Shown: positions 1 to 11,975 of the stretch, piece by piece
Layout: every line of letters starts with the position of its first letter
Numbering within the stretch: the first letter of the stretch is position 1
Assembly: GCF_023856365.1 (NCBI RefSeq)
Contig: NW_026042824.1
Location: forward strand, 1-64,000
Source: Brienomyrus brachyistius
Taxonomy: Eukaryota; Chordata; Actinopteri; Osteoglossiformes; Mormyridae
Length of the DNA stretch: 64,000 nucleotides
Direction of reading: 5' to 3'
Position numbers and translations under genes: made by a program
The notes under the pieces: model-generated
What the model was told of the DNA's origin: nothing
The model's database searches: none
What the model saw: the letters and a program-made list of their open reading frames with translations, nothing else

Positions 1-332
1 TATAAAAATACAGGTATCCATCGCCTTCCGCATTTGGAACCAGGACCACTTGTTGCAAGTCAATTTGGGCGTATCTCAAGTTATACGAGAGAGGCAAGAC
101 ATTAAGGACAGTATACACAGTACTGAAATAATAATGTACATATTAAACCACAGCACTTAATAAACAGATACTGCACTTACATTTCACAAAAAAAAAATAA
201 AGCACAGATTGCACTAAGAAATCAAAAGATGCATGTGCTAGCAAACAGTGGGAGCTGAGGAAGAAGCAGTGGTGAAATACTTTTATTGTACAGTACAGTA
301 AGTTTCTTTTTATAGAATGAAATAGCATACAG
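1..332. other. No gene seen
   Basis: AT-rich sequence with no recognisable coding, RNA or repeat feature apart from the left copy of a SINE target duplication at 320-332. Short open frames here are not supported by any motif. Confidence 0.5.
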
Positions 333-682
333 GGGGCGGCATGGTGGTGCAGTGGTTAGCACTGTTGCCTCACACCTCTGGGACCCGGGTTCGAGTCTCT
401 GCCTGGGTCACATGGGTGTGGAGTTTGCATGTTCTCCCCATGTCGTCGTGGGGTTTCCTCCCGCAGTCCAAGAATATGCTGAGAATATGCTGAGGCTAAC
501 TGGAGTTACTAAATTGCCCGTAGGTATGCATGTATGAGTGAATAGTGTGTGAGTGTGCCCTGTGATGGGCTGGCTCCCCATCCTGGGTTGTTCCCTGCCT
601 CGTGCCCATTGCTTCCGGGATAGGCTCCAGACCCCCCACGACCCAGTAGGATAAGCGGTTTGGACAATGGATGGATGGATGG
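333..682 (+). repeat. tRNA-headed SINE with (GATG)n tail
   Basis: The 5' end carries a pol III A-box-like TGGTGCAGTGG and a B-box-like GGGTTCGAGTC, as in a tRNA-derived head. The body has the fish-typical text 'gtgtggagtttgcatgttct' and ends in 'ataagcggtt...atggatggatgg'. The 13-bp direct repeat aaatagcatacag flanks it at 320-332 and 683-695, showing a retrotransposed insertion. The same family recurs at 3301 (+), 9986 (-), 10922 (+), 30653 (-) and as a fragment near 61369. The short ORFs inside these copies are not genes. Confidence 0.9.
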
Positions 683-695
683 AAATAGCATACAG

Positions 696-1295
696 ATCTT
701 ATAAGCACCTGTACTGTGCTATCTGCTCATAGTAGCTGTCCATTGTAGATACATCACTGTATGCATACTGTATTAAGAGCTAGACAAGGGTCATTATATG
801 GCTTGCAGTCCTGCTCATTTTCCTGCACGCGTTACACTAAGTGATACACCCACTAATGTCCTCTTTTATCCACTTTCGGGCATCTCTTGATCAGTGTATA
901 TTATTTACTATGGACCTTGGACATACATGCGATTGAACGCACACACACACTTACACTAATTACCTAATCATCCATCTGTGCAAGCAGGTAAACATTTACC
1001 ATCTATGTAAGTATTGCACATTGCATAGAGAGTGTCCAATCTATATTAAAGGTGACTCAAAAGAAGTCAGACTTCAGTAAAGACTGTAAATTGGCAGCCA
1101 TAACATAAGCCGTAAATAATTACCAAATGAGTCATCCCCTTTCGGAAACATTTATTGATATTCTTTCATAACACACAGACATGAGTTTTTTTTCAACTGT
1201 CAGCATCCTTCTCGATTGTCAGAAGCTCTGCGCTAGAGGGAGGTTTACTGGTCTTATACTCTTCTGGCACCTTGTGTGATTCCTGACTTGGGACA
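696..1295. other. No gene seen
   Basis: About 600 bp of AT-rich DNA between the SINE duplication and the integrase fragment. I see no conserved coding motif or RNA. Confidence 0.5.
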
Positions 1296-1556
1296 TCAGT
1301 TTGGCTCCTTCTGTATGTGGTTTACATTGTATTTGTTCTTTAAAGTTGCCCCTTCAGAATTAGACAGTGTAACCAGCTTGCCACATATTGCCTGGATGAC
1401 ATAAGGTCCGGTAAAATCCGGTTCCGTTCTTCCTCCTTTCCGTCCCCGCTTCCTCATGTTGAACAGAAGCGCCTCATCTCCAACATGATAAACTGTGTTT
1501 TGGTACCTCTTTTGTATTCGTTTACCACATGCCTGCTTCTGTTTTTCCTGTGACTA
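1296..1556 (-). pseudogene. Integrase C-terminal fragment (Gypsy/Ginger type)
   Basis: Read on the minus strand, the segment gives a basic lead-in followed by YHVGDEALL, then a Lys/Arg-rich turn, TEPDFTGPYVIQAI and a stop at 1298-1296. This matches the carboxy-terminal DNA-binding region of Ty3/Gypsy-like or Ginger-type integrases (VGD-V-L, then W/FTGPY-V). An in-frame stop lies a few codons upstream, and no catalytic D,D(35)E core is present, so it is a dead fragment. Whether it came from an LTR element or a Ginger DNA transposon cannot be told from this length. Confidence 0.6.
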
Positions 1557-2195
1557 GGAGATGTTTTCAGCTGTTGTTGCTTATTGTCTCAACTACTTTA
1601 TTTTTTTCATCAAAAAACGTGCCGTAGCTTTTCTCATCGGGAAGAATAATTGTGGAAAGCTGAAGTGGAAAAACATTCATAGCAAATTATTATTATTCAC
1701 AGATCATTATAAAGAGTCATTTTCTAAAAGCATTAAGAACAATGTAATTTGCTGTTTCAAGATATGTTTTTAAATAACTACTTGTCAGTCATAAGAAACT
1801 CTTCAACACACATGATCCGATCTTGCCACAAATCATTTTTAATCTCACTTTTGTTGCCAGCAGTTCAGACATTAATGGCTGTGTGTTGAGTTATTTTGAG
1901 GGGACATCAAATTTACACCATTATACAAGCTGTACACTGATTACTTTACATTCTATCAGAGTTTCATATCTTTAACGTTGTCCCTTGAAAAGATATAATA
2001 AAATATTACAAAAATGTGTGGGTGTACTCACTTTTGTGAGATACTGTATATTAAGGGATTGATTGTCAATAATATCAGTAATTCCTGATGTAATGTTAAA
2101 AGAATAGAGCCTGTCTCACACAGTTCTAAAACAACCTCAAAAACAGACTTACCATTTTATGTCATCATTCGTTTTCTCATCCAGGCCATTGGTTT
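1557..2195. other. No gene seen
   Basis: AT-rich stretch without a recognisable gene. It holds one short open frame from 1561 that has no family signature. Confidence 0.45.
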
Positions 2196-2877
2196 GGGGA
2201 TGATATGCAGCAGTGATCAACGGCAGAACAGGGGCTCTGAACGCAGTATGGATTAAAAAGGAATTAACCATCTCTCTCAATATAAAATTAGGATCATTTA
2301 TTCTCTACAGAGGCCCCCATAGAATAGTGCATCCATCCCCTCACTCATGTTTAGACAGACGTAAGGCAACAGGCCAATGACATTCAGAACAGCAACAACA
2401 TCAACAATTGTACAGCTAGTTTTAAAATTTATAAAAAAGACAAACCAATTAGGTAATATTAATGAAATTATTAAAATGTGCAGATTAATAGTCAGAAATA
2501 ATTTGCGATTTAAGAGCGGAAAGGATACATTAAAACTCAATTACATTTATCCCTTAATAATATAAAAAGGTTTTTGAATTTTACATCATGATAAATGCGA
2601 ACTATATGTGATTACTAATTACTGTTGACTAATTTCCTGTCTGGACGTTTCCCTCCTCATTGTTAAAAGTCATTATATGTCTGGGTGCCAGTCAGTGGAA
2701 GCACACAGACATGTTGGCCAGCTGTCATATTCATTCAGCACCAGCCCATCAAGTAGAGAATTCAGCACCACGGACAGTGACCTGTGTTACAATGACATCA
2801 GGTCATTGGCTCTAAATATTTTTCTAGAAATAACTAAATGGCTCTATTGTAGAAATTTCCAGCCAGAGTCTTGTGGT

Positions 2878-3868
2878 GCGTTCGTTTTTCTCTCGGAACT
2901 TGGAAATTCCAAATTGGGTGACATCACATCCAACAATCTCCCGTTCAAGCTAGCACAACTCGGAACAAACATGGCTGCCTCCATGAATACGCTGCTGTGT
3001 TGTTGCTTTATATTTTAGCAGTTATGGAGTAAGATTATTATTTCAGACAAATAAACAAGAAACAGGAACTAGTCAAACCACATTAAAAGCTTTATAAAGT
3101 ATTTTAGTACATTCATAGCGATATTCTTTTTTCGAGAGGCAAACAAACTACAAACAAACCAAAAACACTAACAAGTCTGGTAAAAATCTGATATTGCATG
3201 TTAGGATACTGTTTACGGTCACAATATGGTATTCTCTAAATCGAACACGTGCAATTACATTAATAATTACTAATAATTATAAATAATAATAATAATAAAT
3301 GGGCGGTATGGTCGTGCACTGGTTAGCACTGTTGCCTCACACCTCTGGGACCCAGGTTCAAATCTCCGCCTGGGTCACATGTGTGTGGAGTTTGCATGTT
3401 CTCCCCATGTCGTCGTGGGGTTTCCTCCGGGTACTCCGGTTCCCCCCCACAGTCCAAAAACATGCTGAGGCTAATTGGACTTGCTAAATTGCCCGTAGGA
3501 ATGCATGTGAGAGTGCATGGTGTGTGTGAGTGTGCCCTGCGATGGGCTGGCCCCCCATCCTGGGTTGTTCCCAGCCTCGTGCCCATTGCTTCCGGGATAG
3601 GCTCCGGACCCCCCGTGACCCAGTAGGATAAGCAGTTTGGAAAATGGATGGATGGGATAATAATAAATTTAACAAAATAAACATTTTAAGGATTTGTAAA
3701 ATAGAATTAATGTTGAGTGTGTAAGCCGCCATGTTGAAATTACGTCACAGGGGCAACTCGGACAAGAAGATTCTGTCAGACATTAACGTCATAAAAGAGG
3801 CGTTTCTAATGGGAAGTGATGTTTTTCGTGACGTTTTTGTCCGAGTTGGAGTGAAATAATCAAACGCA
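2878..3868. mobile_element. MITE-like insertion with imperfect TIRs
   Basis: Comparison with the uninterrupted copies shows a ~1-kb insertion after 'ccagccagag'. Its ends are imperfect inverted repeats (TGGTGCGTTCGTTTTT against the complement TGCTGCGTTTGATTAT), followed inward by related 'ctcggaac' and 'aacatggctgcc/aacatggcggc' motifs. No transposase is encoded. The exact target duplication is unclear, so the superfamily is not assigned. Confidence 0.5.
3301..3655 (+). repeat. SINE nested in MITE
   Basis: Same family as the SINE at 333-682, with A-box, B-box and GATG tail. It is inserted in an AAT-repeat, and 'taataaat' sequence is present on both sides, consistent with a target duplication. 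Confidence 0.85.
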
Positions 3869-4520
3869 GCATGTGTTCCTATTTGAAGAGAATATTCTAT
3901 TTTTATTCTAAGGAACTACAGAAAATCAGCTCTGCATGTGATCTCCCCTTTACTGCTCGAGCAGGGCACACGCACATCAACAAGTGTCAAGGCAGCAAGT
4001 GCATGCAAACAACTTCTCAGGACGGTTACAGTATAGGACCTTCAGAAAGAGCCAGACTGCGGCGTCATTCAGAGATTCCATTGTCTAAGGCTTGCACTAA
4101 AACATTACAGCATATTTAAACAAAGTAGCATGGCACCTGTGTCAGAATCCCTCCCTGCCTTGTTCTGTTCTCTCTTTGTTGTCCCCATTTAGCCAGCACA
4201 TGTCACTGGCCATCCTGACTCCTCTTTTGATTGTGGGTTTTAAGGATATCAGTGGGTCTGTGTTTTCATAATTGTCCCCCAGGCCACCATGCTGCTCAGC
4301 CCTTGATTCCAACTACAGTTGCAATCAGGTGGTTCTCAATCTACTAGGACTGTATAACAGGATTGGCCACCTGTTCTACCTTTACTCGTTCAGCCGCATT
4401 CATGAGTCTGGCCTATAGGTTATTCAAATTTTGTCCTGCCAAATTTACCGGACAGGAGGTGGACACTGCAAATGAATGTGTGAATACTCCAATACCTACA
4501 TCTTTACAAGTTACCTGAAG

Positions 4521-5153
4521 TGGTTTGGTAAATGATTGTGAGGTTGGAAGTCCTTCTTGATGTCTGTTTGCAGCTCATCCACCAGCAACTGCACGAGTTG
4601 TCGCTCCCAGAGGGAATCCCACTCTCGGTCCGCTGGAGGGTCCATCTCACTGTAGCTGGAGTATGTTTCCATCAGTCACTTGGCGTGGGGCTCACAGAAT
4701 TTACCAGGCTCCTGTTTAATCTGACGCACCTTAGTCCAGTCCATGCATCTGGGGAACTTCTCTGAAAATCTCTGGCAGATTCTTTGCAGCTATACTTGAT
4801 ATTGGGTACTTGCCGCAACTAAGTAATGGGTTGTTGAATCAAAGTCCCGTTCCATGTCAAAAATAACCCCATTTTAGGGTTTTGTTAAACAACTGGTCTA
4901 ATTTGGATGCAGAGGTTCTGCACGGAAGGCCCAGTCTCTGAAGGGCTGTGGCATAGCGAGGCCTGTTCTGCCTGGAATCCGGCAGGTCACTGGCAACATC
5001 CCCCAACTCCTTCATCTATAAGGTCGGGAAACCAGAACGTTTACTCCCCCTTATGGATAAGGACATACCAACGTTGGGGCAACTCCTGCTGCCTGAGTCT
5101 TCAACCAAGTCCAAAACAAAAGTATACAATGTTAGGAAGGGTAATTCAATGGT
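4521..5153. other. Unassigned, no gene supported
   Basis: The 77-residue frame at 4532-4765 and the 96-residue frame at 4907-5197 show no motif I can defend as coding. The interval sits between transposon relics and may itself be retroelement debris. Confidence 0.4.
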
Positions 5154-6720
5154 ATGAGACTGAAACTAGAAACTGTAAATCGGATGGAGTTAAATAGCAA
5201 TACTGTGGAAGAGGCATGGAATTTTTTAAAAGCACATTGTTGCAAGTGCAAAAGAACTTCATACCCGTTTCCAGAAAAACTAAATCTAGGAAACTGCAAC
5301 CAAGCTGGTGTCATGACCTGCTTGTACGATCCTCGTGTGTGCCACGCCCCCTCATTAACCATGTGTGCTGCCCCGATTGTAACCAGCTGTTTTCTGTCAG
5401 TTTGAGTAGTCCTGTGTATTTAGTCCACATTCAAGTCTGTTTCCCCAGTCCTGTCATTGAAATCTCTCGCTGTTGGTACCTGTTTTCATCAATAAACCCT
5501 CATTCCCGACTCTCCGTTTCCGGATCCTTGATTCCTCGCTTCCTGCCTGTTCGTCCAGCACGCGATGTCACAGGTGGTTTACTACGAAAATTAAGAATAA
5601 AGTCAGGAGCAAAAGGGCTTTCTTCCACAAATGGAAATTAACTAATGATTTCAAAATAAAGCAGGAGTATCTAAGTCTACAGGTTTAAAGGATGACGTTA
5701 AAAGTTTCTTCCAATATTTTAACTCCGAAAGAGCTCTAAAAGCTGAAAATCACTCATTTGCAGGATAGTAAGGGCCTTATAATTGAAAATGAAATTGATA
5801 TAAATGAGTTTAATGATTATTTTACAATGGCTGTTCACAGTAGAATAGCTTACCACCATTTAGTACAAATACAACGATGTCTATGACCAATATATGTATA
5901 ACTGAGGCTGATGTGGTACAAAGCCTAGCTAAGCTCAAAATAAATAAATCGCAAGGCCCTGATGGCATCTTATCTATAGTTTTAAAAGAGATGAGGGGTA
6001 TTATTAGCCAACCTTTAACTTTACTATTCCAGAAATCATTATCTGCTGGTGTGGTATCTTCTGATTGATGTTAGATCATGTCTCATGTCCAGAGAGGCTA
6101 CAAACAGGATCTGGATTTAATTAGCGACTGGGCTCATACGTGGCAGATGAAATTTAACATAGATAAATATAAGGTAATCCATGCAGGGAGCAGAAATATA
6201 GTAAATATAGTAAAGTACAGATATTTTATGGGTTCCACTGAAATAAAGGTAGCTGATTACGAGAAAGATCTCGGTGTGTATGTTGATACTTCCATGTCCC
6301 ACTCTTGCCAGTGTGGGGAAGCATTAAAAAAAGGCAAAAGGATGTTGGATTAAACTCCACACACCTAGAGATGTAAGTCAAGAGAAGTGATGCTACGATT
6401 ATATAATTCCTTGGTAAGATCCCACCTAGAATACTGTGTGCAGGTTTGGTCACCATACCTTCAGAAGGACATTGCTGCCTTGGAAAAGGTGCAACGTAGG
6501 ATGACTAGAATGATTCCTGCACTTAGAGGAATGTCTTATGAGGAGAGGTTCGCTGAGCTGAATCTGTTTAGCCTCAAGCAAAGGAGACTATGGGGGGACA
6601 TGATCCAGGTATATAAGATTCTAACAGGTCGGGATGCTGTTCAGCCAAATGACCATTTCAATATTAATTTAAAATACTAGAACTCGTGGCCATAGTGGAA
6701 ATTAGCTGGAGAACATTTAA
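5154..6720 (+). pseudogene. CR1/Rex1-like LINE relic (endonuclease end to RT C-terminus)
   Basis: Fragments of one non-LTR retrotransposon ORF2 lie in order. They are the endonuclease/RT linker with PSW-FTTKIKNKVRSKRAF (5290-5640), the RT entry motif KSQGPDGI near 5950, a palm-region piece DLISDWAHTWQMKFN-DKYKVI (6110-6180), and the C-terminal LYNSLVRSHLEYCVQVWSPY ... EKVQRRMTRMIP block (6390-6660). Stops and frameshifts separate the pieces, and the catalytic YxDD box is not seen. A solo LTR splits the linker at 5309-5572. The relic is therefore inactive, but its order and spacing are LINE-like. Confidence 0.8.
5309..5572 (+). mobile_element. Solo LTR inside the LINE relic
   Basis: A 264-bp unit begins TGTCATGACC and ends GATGTCACA, with AATAAA in its 3' third. 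Removing it restores the LINE reading PSWFTTK. The left flank GCTGG (5304-5308) and right flank GGTGG (5573-5577) form a 5-bp target duplication with one mismatch. It shares blocks with the sense strand of the LTRs at 14484-14772 and 17388-17674, for example CCTCGTGTGTGCCACGCCCC and CCTGTGTATTTA, so it belongs to a related family in the opposite orientation. Confidence 0.85.
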
Positions 6721-6739
6721 AAATGAATCTGAGGAAGCA

Positions 6740-9510
6740 CTTCAATTCAATTCAATTTTATTTATATAGCGCTTTTAACGACATGCATTGTCACAAAGCA
6801 CTTTACATTTAACCGGCCAGAACCCCACCAAGCAAGCCTGAGGCGACAGTGGCAAGGAAACTCCCTCTAGCAGGAAGAAACCTTGAGTGGAACCTAGACT
6901 CAGAAGGGGACCCCATCCTCCTCTGGGCGACCAAGGAGCATGAAACTGCATTTACATTGACATTCATTAGAGTTCATATAGTTATAAAGTCCCAGTTGGT
7001 TTCATGTAGTTATATCCAGGAGTCCAGGTGCGGGTTCACACGGTGTAGTCGGCTCGGTATCAGCTCGAAAAAGAGAAGATGGAGAAGAGTTATTGCCCTA
7101 CACCTAACCGGCAGGACTAAAGCAACTATGACAGCCTGCCTAAAAGAGTGACCTGGAAGGAAGCACAGGCATGAGGGTTTACAGAGGTTTTGGCGTCAAG
7201 CCACCTCCCATCCACAGCTTAAGTGATCGGCGAGAGTGGCAGGACGACAGCACCAATCCCCCCTTTCCCCTTCAATCTCAAATAACTATGAACCCTCCAG
7301 ATTTCCCATTCACCTTAGAAAAGAAGATTTAACTATCCAAAAGACTGGCGAAAGAGGTACATCTTAAGCCTTGACTTAAAAGCAGAGATTGTGTCTGAGT
7401 TCCGAACACTAATAGGAAGTTTATTCCATAGCTGTGGTGCTTTATGAGCAAATGCTCTTCCCCCCCCCCCCCCAAAGGTAATGTTCTTTATTCTGGGTAC
7501 GGATAGAATACCTCCATCTCGTCATCTAAGTGTATGATTCGGAACGCAAATGAGGTCACTCACATACTGCGGTGCAAGACCATTTACAGCTTTATAGGTT
7601 AAGAGCAGTGTTTTGTAGTCAACACGAAATCTAACTGGCAGCCAGTGCAGTGAAGATAAAATTGGGGTAATATGATTATATGTTTTAGTTTAACTATTGC
7701 TAGTAGCGGTTCAATCAATGCTGGGAGCATCGCTGAATAATTTTGATGGAACAGGGTCTAGCATACAAGTAGATGAATTTGAAGATAAAATTAAGTACAT
7801 CAGTTCTGACTGGTTAACCAATATTCAATATTCAAAATGTTCTGTTTAATTGAGCATATTTTTGGTCAAAAAGTTTCATAAGTCCGTCACTGGAAAATAA
7901 CCAGTGGTCTGGTTATTAGTCAGCTTGGACACCATAGTAAATAGGAATCTAGGATTATTTTTGTTTATTTCAATTAGTTCTGATAGATACTAGATGATTT
8001 GGCGGCACTAAGAGCCTTTTTGTAGCTACCCATAGCCTCTTTCCATGCTAGTTCGAACACCACTAGTTTAGTATGATGCCACTTACATTCTGTAAGGACA
8101 TAAAACTTATAGGTCCTGCAGGCCCCAACTCTGATCAGCCTGCATCAGTCTATTTCAGAGCTCCGCTGGCCCAGGCAAGACTGGACTCAACTCGTCAAAC
8201 CACCCCTTTTAAGGAAGGCAAATGCCTGCCGGCTCCTGAGAGACTGGATAGGAATAACTGGAGCAAGCACAGAAAAAGCAAGACCTTTCACCCCCGGAGT
8301 GACCAGAGTTCCACAATCAATCCACAGCAAACAACAGCTGTCAGCCTCCAGACACAGACACCTTTTCCACTATAAACAGGATAACTCAGCACACATAGAT
8401 GTTAGGGACAAATACACGCATGTTTGGTCTCGTTTGAATAGGCATGAGACGAGGAGTATTATACTCTCAGATTTAAGGCAGTATAGCTTTTCCTAAGAGA
8501 AATACAGAAACTTCGGCTCAACCCACCAAACTGAGAGAGATTCTCTCATGGTAGAACAAGGGAATTACAACCACCCCCTAAAGTGATCTGATTGGCTGGG
8601 GACTTGAGAACCAAGGTCAGCAATGCCCCTAAAATTAACCATTGACCGAAATTAGTCAGTCTTCAGAAACATGCCATCACCTGGTCTGGATACTTAAGGA
8701 AGGGCTTCAGAAGTAGTCGGGGAGTCACTCTGTAATCAGAGCTCCCGCAGAGAACTGGGTGAAAGTCTATCTGTAGTCAGATACTTTCCACAGAACTTTG
8801 TTCACTCTCAGCTGAGGAATGTGATTGTTTAATATTGTATTTGTCCAAATGTATTTACAAGTATGTGTCCACATGTCAATAATTGTATATTGTAGTATTT
8901 TTAATAAATGTTGTTTCGATTACTTTATGACTGTCTGATTTGCTAACTTCTTCATAAACTTTCCAGATTGGACTTCTATCCTTATTAGGACTATGGTGGT
9001 AAATACTATCTTGCAGCCTCTGGGTTAAATCCCATTTATTTATCCGGGTCCCAAACTTGACTGCCCAAGTTAAGTTAGGTGGATACCAAAACTACACCTC
9101 TGGAGTTCGCACACGCTGATGACAGGTACCGGTCTACCCTCTGAGGGGCGTACACACTATGTTCCTAGGCACCGGGCATAGTCCCTGAGACGCTCACATG
9201 GTAAGACAATGGGTGGCATCGGCGGAGGCCCAAAGTAAACCTCGTACAACCTTTTTTATTTTTAACTGAGCAATTTTCTCTAGTGGAATTAAGCATAGAT
9301 GCTAAATAATCCGTAATGCTATCAAGTTCAGCAGAATTCGACATTAGTTTGGTTGAAAACGATAGCTCAGGGAGGTTATCGATAAAGTTACTTGCTGTAT
9401 TTGACGTGATTGTACGTTTGGCGAGTCGGGGGGCTAATATTTTGAGCAAGGGAAATATTGAACGCAATAAGATGATGGTCAGAGATAATACTGGACTGAG
9501 GCAGTAGAGT
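6740..9510. repeat. Long dispersed fish repeat, interrupted
   Basis: It starts with 'aattcaattttatttatatagcgc' and 'ctctagcaggaagaaaccttgagtggaacc' and continues with 'ccagtgcagtgaagataaaattgg'. I recognise this as a sequence dispersed through many teleost genomes. A related block resumes around 9255-9507. The element class is not certain. A C10+ run lies near 7460. The frame at 6849-7151 is embedded in the repeat and is not called a gene. Confidence 0.55.
8091..9250 (+). mobile_element. LTR-like insertion, unassigned
   Basis: About 1.1 kb separates the two parts of the dispersed repeat. It contains a TACTTAAG box near 8690, a T/A-rich 3' part with AATAAA at 8903-8908, and 'tgttcctaggcaccggg' near the right end. 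This resembles an LTR with U3-R-U5 layout. I could not fix both ends or a clean target duplication, so the call rests on the interruption and the composition. Confidence 0.3.
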
Positions 9511-9973
9511 TGAATACATGATATGAAGACAACTGGATCACAACTGGATCACGGGGGAATCATAAGCAGGGAAGAACACACAGGCAAACAGCAGCAGCAA
9601 CATTAAAGGCAGGACTGAGAAGCACATTTATACAAGGCTAAGCAGGGAGCAAACTAGAGGCACCTGAAATGAGTAACACAAGGGCAGGAAGGAGAGGTAA
9701 AACAAACGCGGAACAGGCATGGCACGTTATACCACACTAGGGAGGAAACGGGAGGTTCAGGAGGGCAGGGTGTGGCAGGGATCCGTTTCAAAATTTAATT
9801 TTGGCTTGTACAAACCTTGGTAAAAGCTGCAAAAGATCGATCAACCACTTTCTGAGCTATTGTCTTAACAAACAAAGCATCTGTTGGGGTGGCGGTGTCT
9901 GGGGAATACCATGTGTAATACACCTTGTGAAGATTTATATGTAAAACAAAATATTTTTTGATTCTATCACACA
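9511..9973. other. No gene seen
   Basis: Purine-rich, low-complexity DNA. No coding or RNA feature recognised. Confidence 0.4.
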
Positions 9974-9985
9974 TATAGAAATTAT

Positions 9986-10342
9986 CCATCCATCCATTTT
10001 CCAAACCGCTTATCCTATTGGGTCGCGGGGGGTCCGGAGCCTATCCCAGAATCAATGGGCACGAGGCAGGGAACAACCCAGGATGGGGGGCCAGCCCATC
10101 GCAGGGCACACTCACACACCATCCACTCACACACACACACCTACGGGCAATTCAGGCAACTCCAATTAGCCCCAGCATGTTTTTTGGACTGTGGGGGGAA
10201 ACCGGAGTACCCAGAGGAAACCCCACAACGACATGGGGAGAACATGCAAACTCCACAGACATGTGACCCAGGCGGAGACACGAACCCGGGTCCCAGAGGT
10301 GTGAGGCGACAGTGCTAACCACTGCACCACCATGCCGCCCCT
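9986..10342 (-). repeat. SINE with 12-bp TSD
   Basis: Reverse-oriented copy of the tRNA-headed SINE. It starts with the complementary tail 'ccatccatccattttccaaacc' and ends with the complement of the A box. TATAGAAATTAT occurs at 9974-9985 and again at 10343-10354 as the target duplication. The match to the other copies suggests a fairly recent insertion. Confidence 0.9.
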
Positions 10343-10354
10343 TATAGAAATTAT

Positions 10355-10921
10355 TCTAGGTTTAAATAGTAATTTAGCTGAGTAACTAGGCTGAAATTCT
10401 AGATAGTTGCAATTTTAAGAATTATTACTATTATTCACAGCTTTTAAGCATGCAGTTGGATGACGGATGGATGGATATTCAGCCACCAGAAATGCCAATT
10501 GTTGTTAAGAGGATCAAAGTCTGCAAAGTAGTATGCAGGGTTTAAGGCCAGAACACAGCATACTCTCCGACAGAAAGCATAAAGTTCACTGGGGGAATTT
10601 CTGTGGCCACTGCCTGAACAGCATGTGTGGAGAATGTTTATGAGGGTCGAGCCATGCAGAGCTGCGGCCCTGGCATGTAATGATGAATCACAAATCAGTT
10701 AAAAATCGGTGCAAATGCATGAAGATTTAAACCGGCTGATGTGGAAAATGAATCACTATTGTAGGAGTACTTCACAGTACTTTAACAGAAAAACTGGTGT
10801 AATATTACATTTGATTTCACAATGTGAGTTTGACGTCAGATGTCACTGCGTATCACGTCGACATCGTACGTCAGTTTTTGGTTTTGAGCGAACGCGAGAT
10901 GATGAATGAATTTGAAACTGA
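10355..10921. other. No gene seen
   Basis: Unique-looking AT-rich DNA with no recognised feature. Confidence 0.4.
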
Positions 10922-11217
10922 GGACGGCACAGTGGTTAGTGCTGGCTTCGGTCCAGGGCCCTTTCTGTGTGGAGTTCGCATGCTCTCCCCGTTTTCGCCG
11001 GGGACTCCAGGTTCCTCCCACGGTCCAAAAGCATGCAGGATAGGTTGACTGGTGAGTCTAAATTGGCCCTGTAGTTGTGTGAGTGTGTGCGACCTGCGGT
11101 GTGTAGGTGACTGCCTGGGCTTGGTTCCTGTCTGCGCCCCTTGTTCCCGGGATAGGCTCCGGTCTCCCCCGCGATCCCAGTTGGGATTAAGTGGTTTCAG
11201 AAAATGGATGGATGGAC
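10922..11217 (+). repeat. Older, diverged SINE copy
   Basis: Carries 'ggcacagtggttagtgctgg', 'tgtgtggagttcgcatgctct' and ends '...aaaatggatggatgga'. It is shorter and more diverged than the other copies, with part of the tRNA-like head missing. Confidence 0.75.
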
Positions 11218-11660
11218 GCACTGCCCGATCTTCAATTGGCGGTGTGGCAGCATATTAGCTTTCCGGTAATCACAAACGAGGAGGAAACAGCGAGAAAAGC
11301 ACAGACAAGACATAAACTGCATGCAAACATTGTAATAGACTGATAACATACACAAACAGGTCCACTGGCACCACCGTGAGCTGAGTGAAGATTATTAAAA
11401 GGGCAAAGCACGCTAAAAAGCTGCACATGCAAACCTTAGCTTATTTATTTGATTTATTTTTTTTTATTTACTTATTTTGATTTGGGATTTTTTTCAACAG
11501 TATTTTATTCAAATTCAGTTGCACTGTTCACAACAGTGTCAACAGTTCAGAAAGATAAATATAAGAATATTTTTGAATATATTTGTCTGCAGCTCATTCT
11601 GCAAAAAATGAGAAAATTGAACTCAGAATCGTGAATCGTATCAAATGGTGAGTTGAATGT
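11218..11660. other. No gene seen
   Basis: No recognised gene. The interval includes T-rich low-complexity DNA around 11450-11480. Confidence 0.4.
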
Positions 11661-11689
11661 ATCGTTACATCCCTAGTTCTTACAGTAGT

Positions 11690-11975
11690 ACTATGGTATG
11701 GTGGAGCCACATGACAGGAAGGCAGTACATTGCGAAGTCTGTTAAGAACATCATTCGCACTGAACTGCCCTCCATTGACCAGCTGTACTTTAACTGCCAC
11801 AGTAACAAGGTTCAGTCTATAATCCAGGACTCTGACCACCATCCACAAACACTGACTAGCAGATTCATGAACAGCTTCATTCGCCAAACAATTCAAACCT
11901 GCAGCTTTTGCATCCCCTGTAACAGTCATTTCCACGGCAGCTGCACTGTACAGCTGTTACTGCACTTTATCCACC
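11690..11975 (+). pseudogene. L2-like LINE 3'-end fragment
   Basis: The frame contains RQYIAKSVKNIIRTELPSI followed by DQLY, then KVQSIIQDSDHHP and NSFIRQTIQ. This has the shape of the carboxy terminus of vertebrate L2-type ORF2 (A-KII-LPSL--LY ... A--I--DPSHP ... RF-NSF-PQAI). The conserved 'LLPSGRRYR' segment is missing, so the fragment is deleted and dead. Confidence 0.55.

Larger units (their letters stand above)
2196..4520 (+). mobile_element. CACTA-like transposon 3'-region relic, copy A (interrupted)
   Basis: About 1.3 kb of this interval is alignable by eye with 22205-22990 (+) and with 25446-26605 (-). Shared landmarks are 'cggcagaacaggggctct', 'cagctagttttaaaa', 'gtgccagtcagtggaagc', 'aaatttccagccagag' and 'gtggttctcaatctactagg'. 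In the minus-strand copy this block lies directly downstream of the transposase-like frames, so it is probably the non-coding 3' part of that element. The copy is interrupted by a ~1-kb MITE-like insert near 2878-3868. Confidence 0.65.

Noticed and set aside
352..708. Small ORFs inside SINE copies (also near 3299, 3381, 10018, 10055, 30740, 30784)
   Set aside because: Identical in position within each repeat copy; SINE sequence is non-coding.
4532..4765. Possible retroviral gag-like remnant on the minus strand of this stretch
   Set aside because: Similarity is too vague to support; no conserved gag signature such as a zinc knuckle or major homology region.
6849..7151. 100-codon ORF 'MARKLPLAGRNLEW...'
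   Set aside because: Lies inside a dispersed fish repeat; no protein motif.
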